Source of the DNA: an uncultured Lachnospiraceae bacterium
GTDB lineage: Bacteria; Bacillota; Clostridia; Lachnospirales; Lachnospiraceae
DNA length: 53,070 nucleotides
Direction: 5' to 3'
Assembly: GCA_910586555.1 (NCBI GenBank)
Contig: CAJUJY010000019.1
Coordinates: 1-53,070, forward strand
In this document: piece after piece, positions 17,816-26,557 of the stretch
Layout: the number at the start of each line of letters is the position of its first letter
Position numbering within the stretch: position 1 is the stretch's first letter
The notes under the pieces: generated by a model
Databases searched by the model: none
Seen by the model: the letters and a program-made list of their open reading frames with translations, nothing else
Told to the model about the DNA's origin: nothing
Translations under genes and position numbers: made by a program

Positions 17816-18085
17816 TTATCTGATATATTCTGGTATATTAGAAACAAGGTCTGTAAAAAGCCCTGTCATATTATTAAGCATCCAGCTTCCACATAATACA
17901 ATTATAAGCATAATAGCAAGGAACTTTGGCACAAATGTAAGTGTCTGTTCCTGTATTGAGGTAATTGTCTGGAATATGCTTATTATAAGGCCTATAACCA
18001 GTGAAACAAGCAGAAGCGGGGCGGCTGTCTTAACTATAATCCATACAACCTCCCTTGCTATATCTATTATTACTCCTTCTGACAT
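17816..18085 (-). CDS. fliQ: Flagellar export gate protein FliQ
   Basis: 89 aa, the standard length, with two membrane hairpin segments and the motif GLIISIFQTITSIQEQTLTFVPK. It forms part of the FliPQR gate in the MS-ring centre. GGAGGGGG lies close before the ATG. The fliP-fliQ-fliR order is conserved in nearly all flagellar clusters. Confidence 0.95.
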   Translation of the reverse strand: MSEGVIIDIAREVVWIIVKTAAPLLLVSLVIGLIISIFQTITSIQEQTLTFVPKFLAIMLIIVLCGSWMLNNMTGLFTDLVSNIPEYIR

Positions 18086-18134
18086 ATATCCCCCTCCTTA
18101 CATTTAATAGATTTATATACAGGCAATTTAATGT

Positions 18135-19037
18135 TTACTTAAATGTTGCAACAAGCTGCCCTATAATTAAGTTCCACCCGTCTGCCATTACAAAGAGAAG
18201 TATTTTAAATGGCATTGATATTGTAGTAGGCGGGAGCATCATCATACCCATTGACATAAGGGTGGACGCCACTACCATATCTATTACAATAAAAGGCAGG
18301 TATAGTACAAAGCCTATAATAAATGCCATTCTTAGTTCACTTATTATAAATGCAGGAATTATTACTGTAATTGGAAGCTCTTCATAACTTTCTATGGTTT
18401 CCCCGTCTGTTTCATTAATATTCATAAAAAGCTCTAAATCTTTATCCCTGGTCTGTTTTAACATAAACCTTTTAAGTGGTTTTACACCTGCTTCTATTGC
18501 ATCTTCCTGTAGCATTTCACCCGACATAAACGGCTTTACGGCAGCTTCATTGACTTCTGAAAATACTGGTGCCATAATTGCCAGGGTAATAAAAAGCGCC
18601 AGACCAACAAGCACCTGGTTAGGAGGTGAGGTCTGTGTGGCAAGTGCAGTCCTTATAAAATGCAGCACCACTATAATACGTGTAAATGATGTAACCATTA
18701 TAAGTATTGATGGTGCAAGCGATAAAATTGTAAGCAGTATAAGTATCTGTAAAGTTGCTTCAAGATTAGTGCTTCCTGCATTAGAAGATATAGTTAAATC
18801 CAGCGTATTATCATCTACATCAGGCTCACCATCAATTTCTTTACGTGTAGTAGAATCAACACCCCTGGCACCTGCATATGAAGGCTTTGCCACACTGAAA
18901 ATAATAAAACATGCACAAAGCATTAAAAAAATATTTAATACTGGTTTTTTATACAGATGCCTTAACCGTGTGCTTATAATATCTTTATTTTTTCTATTAT
19001 CACTATTTATATTATTTTCCATTTTTTTTATTATCAT
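18135..19037 (-). CDS. fliP: Flagellar export gate protein FliP
   Basis: 300 aa, with an N-terminal signal peptide ending near SVAKPSYA, then a short luminal region and four membrane segments carrying the family motifs FTRIIVVLHFIRTAL and DMVVASTLMSMGMMMLPP. It forms the pentameric core of the export gate. The start overlaps the end of fliO by 26 bases. ATG 19037 has no strong ribosome site, so initiation probably depends on fliO translation; a second in-frame ATG at 19022 is possible. Confidence 0.93.
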   Translation of the reverse strand: MIIKKMENNINSDNRKNKDIISTRLRHLYKKPVLNIFLMLCACFIIFSVAKPSYAGARGVDSTTRKEIDGEPDVDDNTLDLTISSNAGSTNLEATLQILILLTILSLAPSILIMVTSFTRIIVVLHFIRTALATQTSPPNQVLVGLALFITLAIMAPVFSEVNEAAVKPFMSGEMLQEDAIEAGVKPLKRFMLKQTRDKDLELFMNINETDGETIESYEELPITVIIPAFIISELRMAFIIGFVLYLPFIVIDMVVASTLMSMGMMMLPPTTISMPFKILLFVMADGWNLIIGQLVATFK

Positions 19038-19401
19038 CTTTCATTTTTCTGTTATTAATCATTTGTCCCATAACGTCTTTAAATGATGTATTATTAAATT
19101 CTGTTTCATGTAATTCCAAGTCCTCATAAGAAAGTTCTGTAAGTTTAACTATATTATCTTTTGATGTCATAATTGAAACATACTGGCTGCCAATTTTAAC
19201 TATATATATTATTTTGCCTGGGGCTACCTGGTATGACTCAACTACTTTTATATTGCCATAACCTTTTTTAACCAGCCCGGAATTAGCATACCATTTTGTA
19301 AAATAAAATGCTAACACAAGCACAGCTATAAAAACTATAAATAACACTATAAACCTAAAAATACCGGCGGTTGCAGAAAATTCAGTTATTAAAATCCTCA
19401 T
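19012..19401 (-). CDS. fliO: Flagellar export assembly protein FliO (FliZ)
   Basis: 129 aa. One membrane segment (about 15-34) is followed by a cytoplasmic beta-rich part with the VVESYQVAPGKIIYIVKIGSQ pattern of FliO. A lysine/asparagine-rich tail overlaps fliP. FliO helps assemble the FliP ring. GGAGG lies seven bases before the ATG. In Bacillus cheY lies between fliY and this gene; here the fliY-fliO gap is only about 33 bases. Confidence 0.85.
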   Translation of the reverse strand: MRILITEFSATAGIFRFIVLFIVFIAVLVLAFYFTKWYANSGLVKKGYGNIKVVESYQVAPGKIIYIVKIGSQYVSIMTSKDNIVKLTELSYEDLELHETEFNNTSFKDVMGQMINNRKMKDDNKKNGK

Positions 19402-19434
19402 ATCTACACCTCCGGCTTTTTATTTAAAAGTTCT

Positions 19435-20643
19435 TTATTTTGTTATTTCTGTCAATCTTATGCCAAAGCTCTCTTCAATAACAACTACCTCACCTTTGGC
19501 AACAAACTTGCCATTAACAAGTACATCTACAGGCTCACCAGCAAGCTTGTCAAGCTCTATAATTGTACCTGGTGCAAAATCCAGTATTTCCTTAATAGAC
19601 TTATTAGTACGTCCAAGCTCTACAGTTACTTCAAGAGGAACGTCCATAATAAGGTCAATGTTCTCCTGCTGCATAAGCGGGCTTACACCTGCATTAAATG
19701 GCTGGAACTGTGCTGTCTGTACATTTACATTCTGCACAGGCATCATATATGGCTGCTGCATTACAGGCTGTCCCTGCATCATCTGCTGTCCAGGCATCAT
19801 GGATGGCTGCTGCATCTGCATCATGGATGGGTCTTGCATCTGCTGTCCCATCATCTGCTGTGGCTGCTGTGCCATGGCCTGTTCTGGGGCTGGCTGTGGC
19901 TGTACAGGCTGTGGTGCAGGGGCGGCTGGTGCAGGTGCTGGGGCTGGTGCAGAACCACCCATTGTATTATTCATAAACTTATTATAAAGTTCCCTTGCAA
20001 AGTCACATGGATATAACTGCATAATCTGGCTGTCCACCAGTTCACCAATCTTCATGTCAAATGATACCTGTACTATCTGGTCTTCAAGGAAATTAAGTAT
20101 CTCAGCATCATCAATAGTATCATTTAAATCTACAAGGCTTGCTGATGGAGGGCTGATATCCACCTTCCTCTCAAGCATTGATGAAAGTGAAGTTGCCGCT
20201 GAGCCCATCATCTGGTTCATGGCTTCACTTATTGCACTAAGATGGAGTTCTGAAAGCTCACCATCTGTATTAGTGCCATCACCACCCATCATAAGGTCTG
20301 TAATAATTTTAACATCATGTTCTTTTAAAATAAGTATGTTATTGCCATCAATTCCTTCTATATAAGAAATATGTATAAATACACATGGCCTGTCATACTG
20401 TTCTGACAGTTCATTAATAGTTACATAAGAAACCCTGGGTGTAGTAATAGTAACCTTATTATTTAACAGGGTAGATAATGTAGTTGCCGCAGTGCCCATA
20501 TTAATATTGGCAATTTCACCAACCGCATCTCTTTCAGCTTCAGTTAATAACTCTTCCTGCTGTGCAGGTGTATCATCAGAAGATGCACCGCCACCACCTG
20601 TTAATGCATCAATTTCTTCTTGTGATAACATTCCACCATCCAT
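19435..20643 (-). CDS. fliY: Flagellar switch protein and CheY-P phosphatase FliY
   Basis: 402 aa. The N-terminus has the CheY-binding peptide LSQEEIDALTGG. A CheC-like phosphatase domain follows with two E-x2-N sites (GEIANINMGTAAT and SEAMNQMMGSAAT). An unusual linker (about 235-315) is Pro/Ala-rich and then Met/Gln-rich, with 14 methionines in about 50 residues. The C-terminal SpoA (FliN) domain, LDVPLEVTVELGRTN-type, builds the C ring. The start is 3 bases after the fliM stop. It terminates CheY-P signal at the motor. Confidence 0.94.
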   Translation of the reverse strand: MDGGMLSQEEIDALTGGGGASSDDTPAQQEELLTEAERDAVGEIANINMGTAATTLSTLLNNKVTITTPRVSYVTINELSEQYDRPCVFIHISYIEGIDGNNILILKEHDVKIITDLMMGGDGTNTDGELSELHLSAISEAMNQMMGSAATSLSSMLERKVDISPPSASLVDLNDTIDDAEILNFLEDQIVQVSFDMKIGELVDSQIMQLYPCDFARELYNKFMNNTMGGSAPAPAPAPAAPAPQPVQPQPAPEQAMAQQPQQMMGQQMQDPSMMQMQQPSMMPGQQMMQGQPVMQQPYMMPVQNVNVQTAQFQPFNAGVSPLMQQENIDLIMDVPLEVTVELGRTNKSIKEILDFAPGTIIELDKLAGEPVDVLVNGKFVAKGEVVVIEESFGIRLTEITK

Positions 20644-20646
20644 AGT

Positions 20647-21627
20647 CTATTGCTCCTCCCTTATAATTGATGTAACCCGGACAGCATATGAATCCATTGT
20701 TGCACCCGGTAATGCAGTAAATTTCCTGATACTTCCCACATAAACATCAAGTTCATCATCTACTTTAGTATTCAGTTTGATTATATCACCAATCTGAATA
20801 TTTATAAAATCATTTACAGAAATAGAACTTCTTCCAAGCATAGCCCTTACAGGTATTTTAGCCCTGTCAATTACAGCTTCAATATCTTCACTGTATGCCC
20901 CTGCATCATGCTGTTTCATGCTTGAATACCAGTATTTTGTATTTAACTTGTCAATAACAGGCTCTACACATGCAAAAGGTATGCATATGTTCATAAGGCC
21001 TTCTATTGTACCAATTTTAATACTTAATGTTACAATCGCAGTCATCTCGCTTGGGGATATAAACTGTGCAAACTGTGAATTGGTTTCAATACGTTCAAGC
21101 CGTGGTTCAATAGTAACAACACTTTCCCACGGGTCAACCATAAGGTTGGTACATATATCCAGTATTTTCTCTAATATAATAAGTTCAATTTCTGTAAACT
21201 CCCTGCTTTTGGCAAGAGGTGCGCCTCCTCCCCCAAGCATACGGTCTACTATTGTAAATCCAATATTAGTAGCCAGTTCAATTATAATATTGCCCTCCAG
21301 AGGAGCAAAATTAACTACCCCTAACAGTACCGGGTTAGACAATGCATTGGCAAATTCCGAATAAGTATTCGCTTCTGCATTAAGTACTTCAACCTGTATA
21401 TTCTTACGCAGATATGCAGGCAGGTTAGTAGATAAAAGACGGCCATAATTTTCAAATATAATTTCCAGTGTCCTTAAATGGTCTTTAGAGAACTTGGAAG
21501 GTCTTGCAAAATTATAATTCTTGACACTCTTTTCAGGTGCCTCATTAAGCTGGTCAGCATCAAGTTCGCCATTACTTAATGCATTAAGCAGATTATCTAT
21601 CTCTTCCTGAGATAAGGTATCTCCCAT
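20647..21627 (-). CDS. fliM: Flagellar motor switch protein FliM
   Basis: 326 aa from ATG 21627, with GAGGTGA upstream; the frame opens at a TTG eight codons earlier, which I reject. The N-terminus has the CheY-P docking peptide LSQEEIDNLLNAL, then the middle CheC-like domain (with the GGxG stretch MLGGGGAPLAKSREFTEIE) and a C-terminal SpoA domain with KIPVRAMLGRSSISVNDF. It forms the C ring with FliG and FliY and sets rotation sense. The docking peptide shows that the motor still expects CheY-P. Confidence 0.95.
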   Translation of the reverse strand: MGDTLSQEEIDNLLNALSNGELDADQLNEAPEKSVKNYNFARPSKFSKDHLRTLEIIFENYGRLLSTNLPAYLRKNIQVEVLNAEANTYSEFANALSNPVLLGVVNFAPLEGNIIIELATNIGFTIVDRMLGGGGAPLAKSREFTEIELIILEKILDICTNLMVDPWESVVTIEPRLERIETNSQFAQFISPSEMTAIVTLSIKIGTIEGLMNICIPFACVEPVIDKLNTKYWYSSMKQHDAGAYSEDIEAVIDRAKIPVRAMLGRSSISVNDFINIQIGDIIKLNTKVDDELDVYVGSIRKFTALPGATMDSYAVRVTSIIREEQ

Positions 21628-21769
21628 TCTTTTCACCTCACACCCGGACAAATGGATACAAAATCCGGTTTATTATAACAGGAAGCCAAAACTCCCCCTT
21701 CTGCCATGTATAAACAAAGCACTAGCTAATAATAACATATTTCCAGGACAAATTAAAGTACAAATTGGA

Positions 21770-22291
21770 TTACTGGTGCATAAAATTCTTTAATGTAAGC
21801 TCAACTACACACTTAGTTCCAAATTTTTCCCTGATTTGTTCAAGTGATTCCTTTTTAATAAGTTCTTCTGAAATAGTATCATTAGTTTTTGACTGCATTA
21901 CAGAACGTATTATATCAGTAATTGTTGACTGGTAAGAAGCAATGGTTTCTGTTTTAAAGTCACCATAATCATCTGATTTTTTATTAACACCAACTGTAAA
22001 ACCATCAAATAGCGCATAATGGTCTTTTTTATCAGAAGCGCTTGCACCAAGGTTTACTGTCTGTTGTGCCTCAAATGCCACATCAGTGTATTCTATATCA
22101 CTTACTGTATAATCTTCTTCTGCTTCTTCATCATCTGGTTCAATCTCCAGGTCTAAAATAGATGCTACTTGTGTAACCAGTTTATTGGTTTTCTGGAATG
22201 CTGGCATCATTACAAAGAATAATATTGCAGTTAAAACAACATTGACTACAGTTAAAGCTGTAATAATAATACTAAAAATATTTTTTTTCAT
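21770..22291 (-). CDS. fliL: Flagellar basal-body protein FliL
   Basis: 173 aa. One membrane segment (about 8-30), a charged acidic linker (about 48-60), and a periplasm-side domain ending in KFGTKCVVELTLKNFMHQ, the FliL C-terminus. It surrounds the stator and supports torque. The preceding motB lies 17 bases away. A 118-base gap to fliM contains no gene; it has a short stem (CCGGA with TCCGG) near the fliM ribosome site. Confidence 0.85.
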   Translation of the reverse strand: MKKNIFSIIITALTVVNVVLTAILFFVMMPAFQKTNKLVTQVASILDLEIEPDDEEAEEDYTVSDIEYTDVAFEAQQTVNLGASASDKKDHYALFDGFTVGVNKKSDDYGDFKTETIASYQSTITDIIRSVMQSKTNDTISEELIKKESLEQIREKFGTKCVVELTLKNFMHQ

Positions 22292-22308
22292 TGTTTACAC
22301 ACCTTTCC

Positions 22309-23115
22309 TTAATGGGTATTGCTATATATTTTAATCTCTACACGCCTGTTCCTGGCCCTTCCCTGTGCATTGTCATTGCTTGCAACAGGAATAGTTTCGC
22401 CACGTCCTGACGCTTCAAGGTATTTAGGTTTAAGTCCTTTAACATTTTGCAGGTATTCTAAAACTTTTGTAGCCCTTGCAGTTGACAGCCACAGGTTACT
22501 TGAATAAGCTGCATTTCTTATAGGCACATTATCTGTATGTCCTTCAATCTTTATTAGTTTGCCAGAGTAATTTTTAAGTATATCACCAACCCTGCTAAGG
22601 ACTTTTTTCGCCCCGTCTGGTATCTCTGCACTTCCTGATTCAAATAACAAATCACCACTAAGTGAAACCATTACATACTGGTAGCTGTCATCTATTGACA
22701 CATCTACAGAGTCTTCAAGGCGTTTCTGCTCTGTCTGCTCTACAATTTCATTATATAACTCTTCTGTCTGGTTCTTCTGCTGCTTCTCAAGCTCCTCTGC
22801 AAACTCTGCAAGTGGATCATTTTCAACATCAGATTCACTTGCCTTTCCCATGTCAGAATAGTATTCATCAAGGTTATTAAGCTGTGTGGCACCACTTGAT
22901 ACAAGCACGCCGTCACCTATAGCCTGTGCACCACCGCTGAAAATGCTGAAACTGTTAGACAGTGATGCAACAAGTTCTGCATATTTTACCTCATCTACAT
23001 TAGACATTGAGAACAAAAGCACGAAGAAACAGAGCAAAAGGTTCATAAGGTCGGAAAAGGTATCTTTCCATCCATCGGTTTTTATTTCCTCTTCTTGCTT
23101 CTTTGCCCTTGCCAT
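22309..23115 (-). CDS. motB: Flagellar stator protein MotB
   Basis: 268 aa. The single membrane segment (about 22-40) carries the proton-binding D22 in FSDLMNLLLCFFVLLFS. The C-terminal OmpA-like domain binds peptidoglycan, with IEGHTDNVPI and LSTARATKVLEYL. It forms the ion-driven stator with MotA. The ATG shares one base with the motA stop (TAATG), so the two are made in step. An acidic plug/linker region lies around 85-130. Confidence 0.95.
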   Translation of the reverse strand: MARAKKQEEEIKTDGWKDTFSDLMNLLLCFFVLLFSMSNVDEVKYAELVASLSNSFSIFSGGAQAIGDGVLVSSGATQLNNLDEYYSDMGKASESDVENDPLAEFAEELEKQQKNQTEELYNEIVEQTEQKRLEDSVDVSIDDSYQYVMVSLSGDLLFESGSAEIPDGAKKVLSRVGDILKNYSGKLIKIEGHTDNVPIRNAAYSSNLWLSTARATKVLEYLQNVKGLKPKYLEASGRGETIPVASNDNAQGRARNRRVEIKIYSNTH

Positions 23116-23930
23116 TAAGCCTCACCACCTTCAGGAGCGGCATCTTCACCGCCTTCACTCATTGCATCACGTACAGCCGGTGCAAGGAATGATTTAAGTT
23201 TCTCTTCTATTACACGTGGGTTTTCACCTGCCTGTATTGATAAAAGCCCTTCTACCATTATTTCTTTCATCTTTATTTCATCAGCATTATGCATTTTAAG
23301 TTTAAATGAAATAGGAATACATATCCAGTTAGAAAGCAGTGAACCATACAATGTAGTAAGAAGTGCAACCGCCATGTTAGGACCAATCTTAGACATATCT
23401 TCCATGTTGTAAAGCATGTTTACAAGACCAACAAGAGTACCAATCATACCCCAGGCAGGACCCATGCTTCCCCAGTTAGCCCAGAACATAACTTTGTCAT
23501 TATGCCTTTCATCTATGGCACCAAGTTCAGTATCCATAATATTCCTTACAAGTTCAGGGTCAGTACCATCAACTATAAGCATAATGCCTTTCTTTAAGAA
23601 GTCATCTTCAATATTATTAGCAGCTTCTTCAAGGGCAAGCAGCCCTTCTTTACGGGCAACATTTGATAAGTTAATAATGTTTTTTATTCCCTCAGCAGGG
23701 TCAATATTATGTACTTTCATTGCAAGCCCTATAGACTTAAATGAAGATAAAAACACTGGAAAACTCTTTGTCTGCATCATCATACAGCATACAGAACCAC
23801 CGATAGTAATAAAGACAGATGTCAGATCCCAGAAGTGCTTCATAGCTGCTGCACCTTCATCACCAGTAACAATACCAAGCACAACCATGACAGCACATAC
23901 AATCATTCCTACAATTGTCGTAATATCCAC
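23115..23930 (-). CDS. motA: Flagellar stator protein MotA
   Basis: 271 aa with four membrane segments and the large cytoplasmic loop that contacts FliG. Family segments include FITIGGSVCCMMMQ, the ARKEGLLALEE loop and the WGSMGPAWGMIGTLVGLVNML membrane-3 region. The start is GTG with AAGGTGG upstream. motA-motB inside the main operon between flbD and fliL is a pattern of clostridial clusters. A Gly/Glu-rich tail, EGGEDAAPEGGEA, is non-conserved. Confidence 0.95.
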   Translation of the reverse strand: MDITTIVGMIVCAVMVVLGIVTGDEGAAAMKHFWDLTSVFITIGGSVCCMMMQTKSFPVFLSSFKSIGLAMKVHNIDPAEGIKNIINLSNVARKEGLLALEEAANNIEDDFLKKGIMLIVDGTDPELVRNIMDTELGAIDERHNDKVMFWANWGSMGPAWGMIGTLVGLVNMLYNMEDMSKIGPNMAVALLTTLYGSLLSNWICIPISFKLKMHNADEIKMKEIMVEGLLSIQAGENPRVIEEKLKSFLAPAVRDAMSEGGEDAAPEGGEA

Positions 23931-23967
23931 AACTTACACCACCTTATAATTTAATAGTAAGAGCATA

Positions 23968-23988
23968 TATACACAAAAGCTGTGTATA
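23968..23988 (-). other. Hairpin in the flbD-motA gap
   Basis: A perfect 8-bp stem (23968-23975 with 23981-23988) around a five-base loop lies in the leader of motA. It has no T-run and may be a processing or stabilising element. Confidence 0.5.
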
Positions 23989-24010
23989 ATATTTATATAT
24001 AATTTCTATA

Positions 24011-24199
24011 TTATTCAATAGAATTACATTCTCTCTTAAACAATTTTACTAAATTTTTCACGTTCTGTCTACTTTCTTTTACAATTATTTTTTTCCCGGT
24101 GGTCAACGTGATAACCGTATCGGGTGTTTCTTCAACTGTTTCAATTAAATCTGAATTAATTGTCACACCAGAACCATTTAACCTGGTAACATCAATCAT
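24011..24199 (-). CDS. flbD: FlbD/SwrD small flagellar protein
   Basis: 62 aa, the usual length. The protein has the FlbD pattern MIDVTRLNGSGVTINSDLIE, then TPDTVITLTTGKKIIVKES and VKNLVKLFKRE. The Bacillus homologue SwrD raises flagellar torque, probably through the stator. Placement just before motA-motB agrees with that. GGGGG lies nine bases before the ATG. It is preceded by a 183-base gap that contains a strong hairpin. Confidence 0.88.
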   Translation of the reverse strand: MIDVTRLNGSGVTINSDLIETVEETPDTVITLTTGKKIIVKESRQNVKNLVKLFKRECNSIE

Positions 24200-24281
24200 T
24201 AAAAATAACCCCCTTTCCCCATGCCCCTTACTTTTGTAACTTTATAAAACTAATAAAATTCTTTTCCCTTTCTGGTTAAAA

Positions 24282-24324
24282 CAGCCGGCAATAAATGTGT
24301 GTGGGCTTCAATTACTGCCGGCTG
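24282..24324 (-). terminator. Possible attenuator between flgE and flbD
   Basis: Arms 24282-24294 and 24312-24324 pair at twelve of thirteen positions, with a GC-rich AGCCGGCA core, and are followed on the minus strand by GTTTTAA. It lies about 60 bases after the flgE stop. The loop is long (17 bases) and the U-tract short, so it may only partly reduce read-through from hook genes into motAB. Confidence 0.5.
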
Positions 24325-24382
24325 GTACTGTTTTTTAATCTTAAATAACCAGATAACTCCTAATAACTAAGTAAAACTGTTA

Positions 24383-25957
24383 TTAACGTTTAAGGTTTAC
24401 AAGTTCCTCAAGCATTGAATCTGTTGTTGTGATAATACGTGAATTTGCCTGGAAACCACGCTGTGTTGTAATCATTGTTGTAAATTCTGATGCAAGGTCT
24501 ACATTAGACATTTCAAGCGCACCTACTGTAAAGCTTCCGGAAATGCTTACTGCTTCGCCTACACCGTCAAATGTGCCAGAGTTAAGTGACTGTGCAAAAA
24601 GGCTGTCACCGATTGCTTCAAGGCCTGAAGGGTTGTTAAATGTTGCAACAGGAATCTGTGCAAGGCATTTCTTAGAACCATTGTTATATGTACCATAAAC
24701 AAAACCATCTTCATCAATAGAAATACCCTTCATTTCACCTGCTATATTACCTGCACCAGCAGCTTCTTCTTTATCACCCTTTGTATATGTAATATTAGAT
24801 GCTGAAGAATACTGGGTAATGGAGGAAACATCAATCATAATACCACCAGTGCCATTGTCAGTATTATACTGGTCAAATGTATTATCAACATAAGCATTAT
24901 TTTCACCTGGATCAATACTTAAAACAAAATTTGTACCTTTATATTTTGATGTTTCAAGAATACCACCATCATTTTCACCAACACTTAAAAATTCACCATT
25001 GCCTTTGTTAAAATTAATTGTTGCAGGGCTATCACCACCTGTTAATTTTGTAAACTTACCTGTTTCAGAATTTATTGCTTCTTCCTCTACAGTGTATGTT
25101 GCCCCACCAAGTGTAACACTTACACCAGTTGCTACATAATGTGTACCACCATCATCACCATCATTTGGCACTTCCTTTACAAAGATTGAATTGCCATCCT
25201 CATCCATAACATCACCAAGATATACATTATATGATGATATCTCAACCTCATCACCACCTGCATCCGCTGCTTCAGTTGGTTTAACAATAAGAAGTTTAGC
25301 TGTATATAATGCACCAAGTTTATCATAGAAGCTTACTGTTGCAACAAGCCCGTTATCTATTGTAACACTGCCGTCTTCTCCTGTAATTGGTACAAGGGCT
25401 TTATCAGCTTTATTAATATTACCCTGTAATGTAACATTAGTTGTTGCTGTAGGCGGATAATAAAGGTTATCTGGTGACATTACTGTAAGATCCCTTACTA
25501 TATCCCTTTGTACTTCACCTTCAGCATTTGCCATCCAGCCCTGTATTGTTGCATTATTTACTGTAGAATAAAGTGTACCATTAGTATCTACATTAAGCGC
25601 ACCTGCTTTTGAAAAGTATGTAGCACCGCCTGATTTTACAATAAGGAAACCATCACCATTAATAGCGATATCAAGCGCCCTGTTTGTTGAAGATGTGCCG
25701 CCTTGTTCTGTAATATTGGTAGTGATTGATGCTACCTGTGAGCCAAGGCCTATCTGTTTTGCATTAGAACCTGCTGCGGCTGTAGCTGCATCAGGGCCTG
25801 TTGCTGGTGATGTGGTCTGGTAAAAGGTATCAGCAAAGTTTACGCTGCTTCCTTTAAAACCTACTGTGTTTACGTTTGCAATGTTATTACCAATAACATC
25901 CATCCTTGTCTGGTGTGTCTTTAAACCTGCAACACCAGAGTAAAGTGATCTCATCAT
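24383..25957 (-). CDS. flgE: Flagellar hook protein FlgE
   Basis: 524 aa. The N-terminal rod-type motif is MRSLYSGVAGLKTHQTRMD with IGNNIANVNTVGFKGS, and the C-terminal is TMITTQRGFQANSRIITTTD with a final LVNLKR; both form the D0 coil. The large middle region (about 130-440) is variable and surface-exposed, longer than in enteric FlgE (about 400 aa). GGAGG lies upstream of two adjacent ATG codons. It is placed after flgD and the TIGR02530 gene, matching hook assembly order. Confidence 0.95.
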   Translation of the reverse strand: MMRSLYSGVAGLKTHQTRMDVIGNNIANVNTVGFKGSSVNFADTFYQTTSPATGPDAATAAAGSNAKQIGLGSQVASITTNITEQGGTSSTNRALDIAINGDGFLIVKSGGATYFSKAGALNVDTNGTLYSTVNNATIQGWMANAEGEVQRDIVRDLTVMSPDNLYYPPTATTNVTLQGNINKADKALVPITGEDGSVTIDNGLVATVSFYDKLGALYTAKLLIVKPTEAADAGGDEVEISSYNVYLGDVMDEDGNSIFVKEVPNDGDDGGTHYVATGVSVTLGGATYTVEEEAINSETGKFTKLTGGDSPATINFNKGNGEFLSVGENDGGILETSKYKGTNFVLSIDPGENNAYVDNTFDQYNTDNGTGGIMIDVSSITQYSSASNITYTKGDKEEAAGAGNIAGEMKGISIDEDGFVYGTYNNGSKKCLAQIPVATFNNPSGLEAIGDSLFAQSLNSGTFDGVGEAVSISGSFTVGALEMSNVDLASEFTTMITTQRGFQANSRIITTTDSMLEELVNLKR

Positions 25958-26072
25958 AACTTTTTTCCTCCTTAATTACACAGGAATACTTAAACTTATC
26001 TGCCATTCAAAGTTCTGTGCTTCCTTGTAAGGTCCAGCACCAAATATTCCATTAACTAATTAATAATACAGT

Positions 26073-26477
26073 TTAACCTATTACAGCACCATCTATATTG
26101 GTAAAGATGGAGTCTGCTGAATCGCCTACTGCCGTAATTACTGTATTATTCCTGACATTAACTATAAATGCCATATTGTCAACCATTACTAAAGACTCAC
26201 GGATTCCCTTCTCACGCGCCTTTGTAGTTAAATTTTCCAGACGTTCCATCTGCTCCGCAGACAGATTAATATTCCTTGTAGCAAGCCTCTGGTTAGCATG
26301 CTTGGAAAACTTTAAACCCTCTGTCTTTTCAGACTGCTTATTATCTAATATTTCCTGAAATGAAAGCGCAGGCGTGGCGGAATGGGTAATACCTTTTTTC
26401 TGGCTGTTTAAAAGCCTGCCAGCCATCTGGTCTATTGATGAATAATTTTCATTAAGTTTATTCACAAAAATCACCAT
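26073..26477 (-). CDS. TIGR02530-family flagellar operon protein
   Basis: About 134 aa from ATG 26477. The C-terminal half matches the family: FSKHANQRLATRNINLSAEQMERLEN, then KGIRESLVMVDNMAFIVNVRNNTVITAV. Proteins of this family sit between flgD and flgE in Gram-positive flagellar operons and probably assist hook assembly; the exact role is not settled. The frame opens upstream to 26540 without a good ribosome site. GGAAAGG lies only one base before ATG 26477, so GTG 26474 or GTG 26465 could be used instead. Confidence 0.8.
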   Translation of the reverse strand: MVIFVNKLNENYSSIDQMAGRLLNSQKKGITHSATPALSFQEILDNKQSEKTEGLKFSKHANQRLATRNINLSAEQMERLENLTTKAREKGIRESLVMVDNMAFIVNVRNNTVITAVGDSADSIFTNIDGAVIG

Positions 26478-26557
26478 ACCTTTCCAATGCCTTAAGAATT
26501 TAATTCCCAGGCATAAATCTTTTAAGCCCTTGCTTTTCAAGAATTATAAAAAATCTT

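Noticed and set aside
25958..26072. Regulatory element in the flgE-TIGR02530 gap
   Set aside because: Only short chance complementarity is seen, with no stable stem or repeat.
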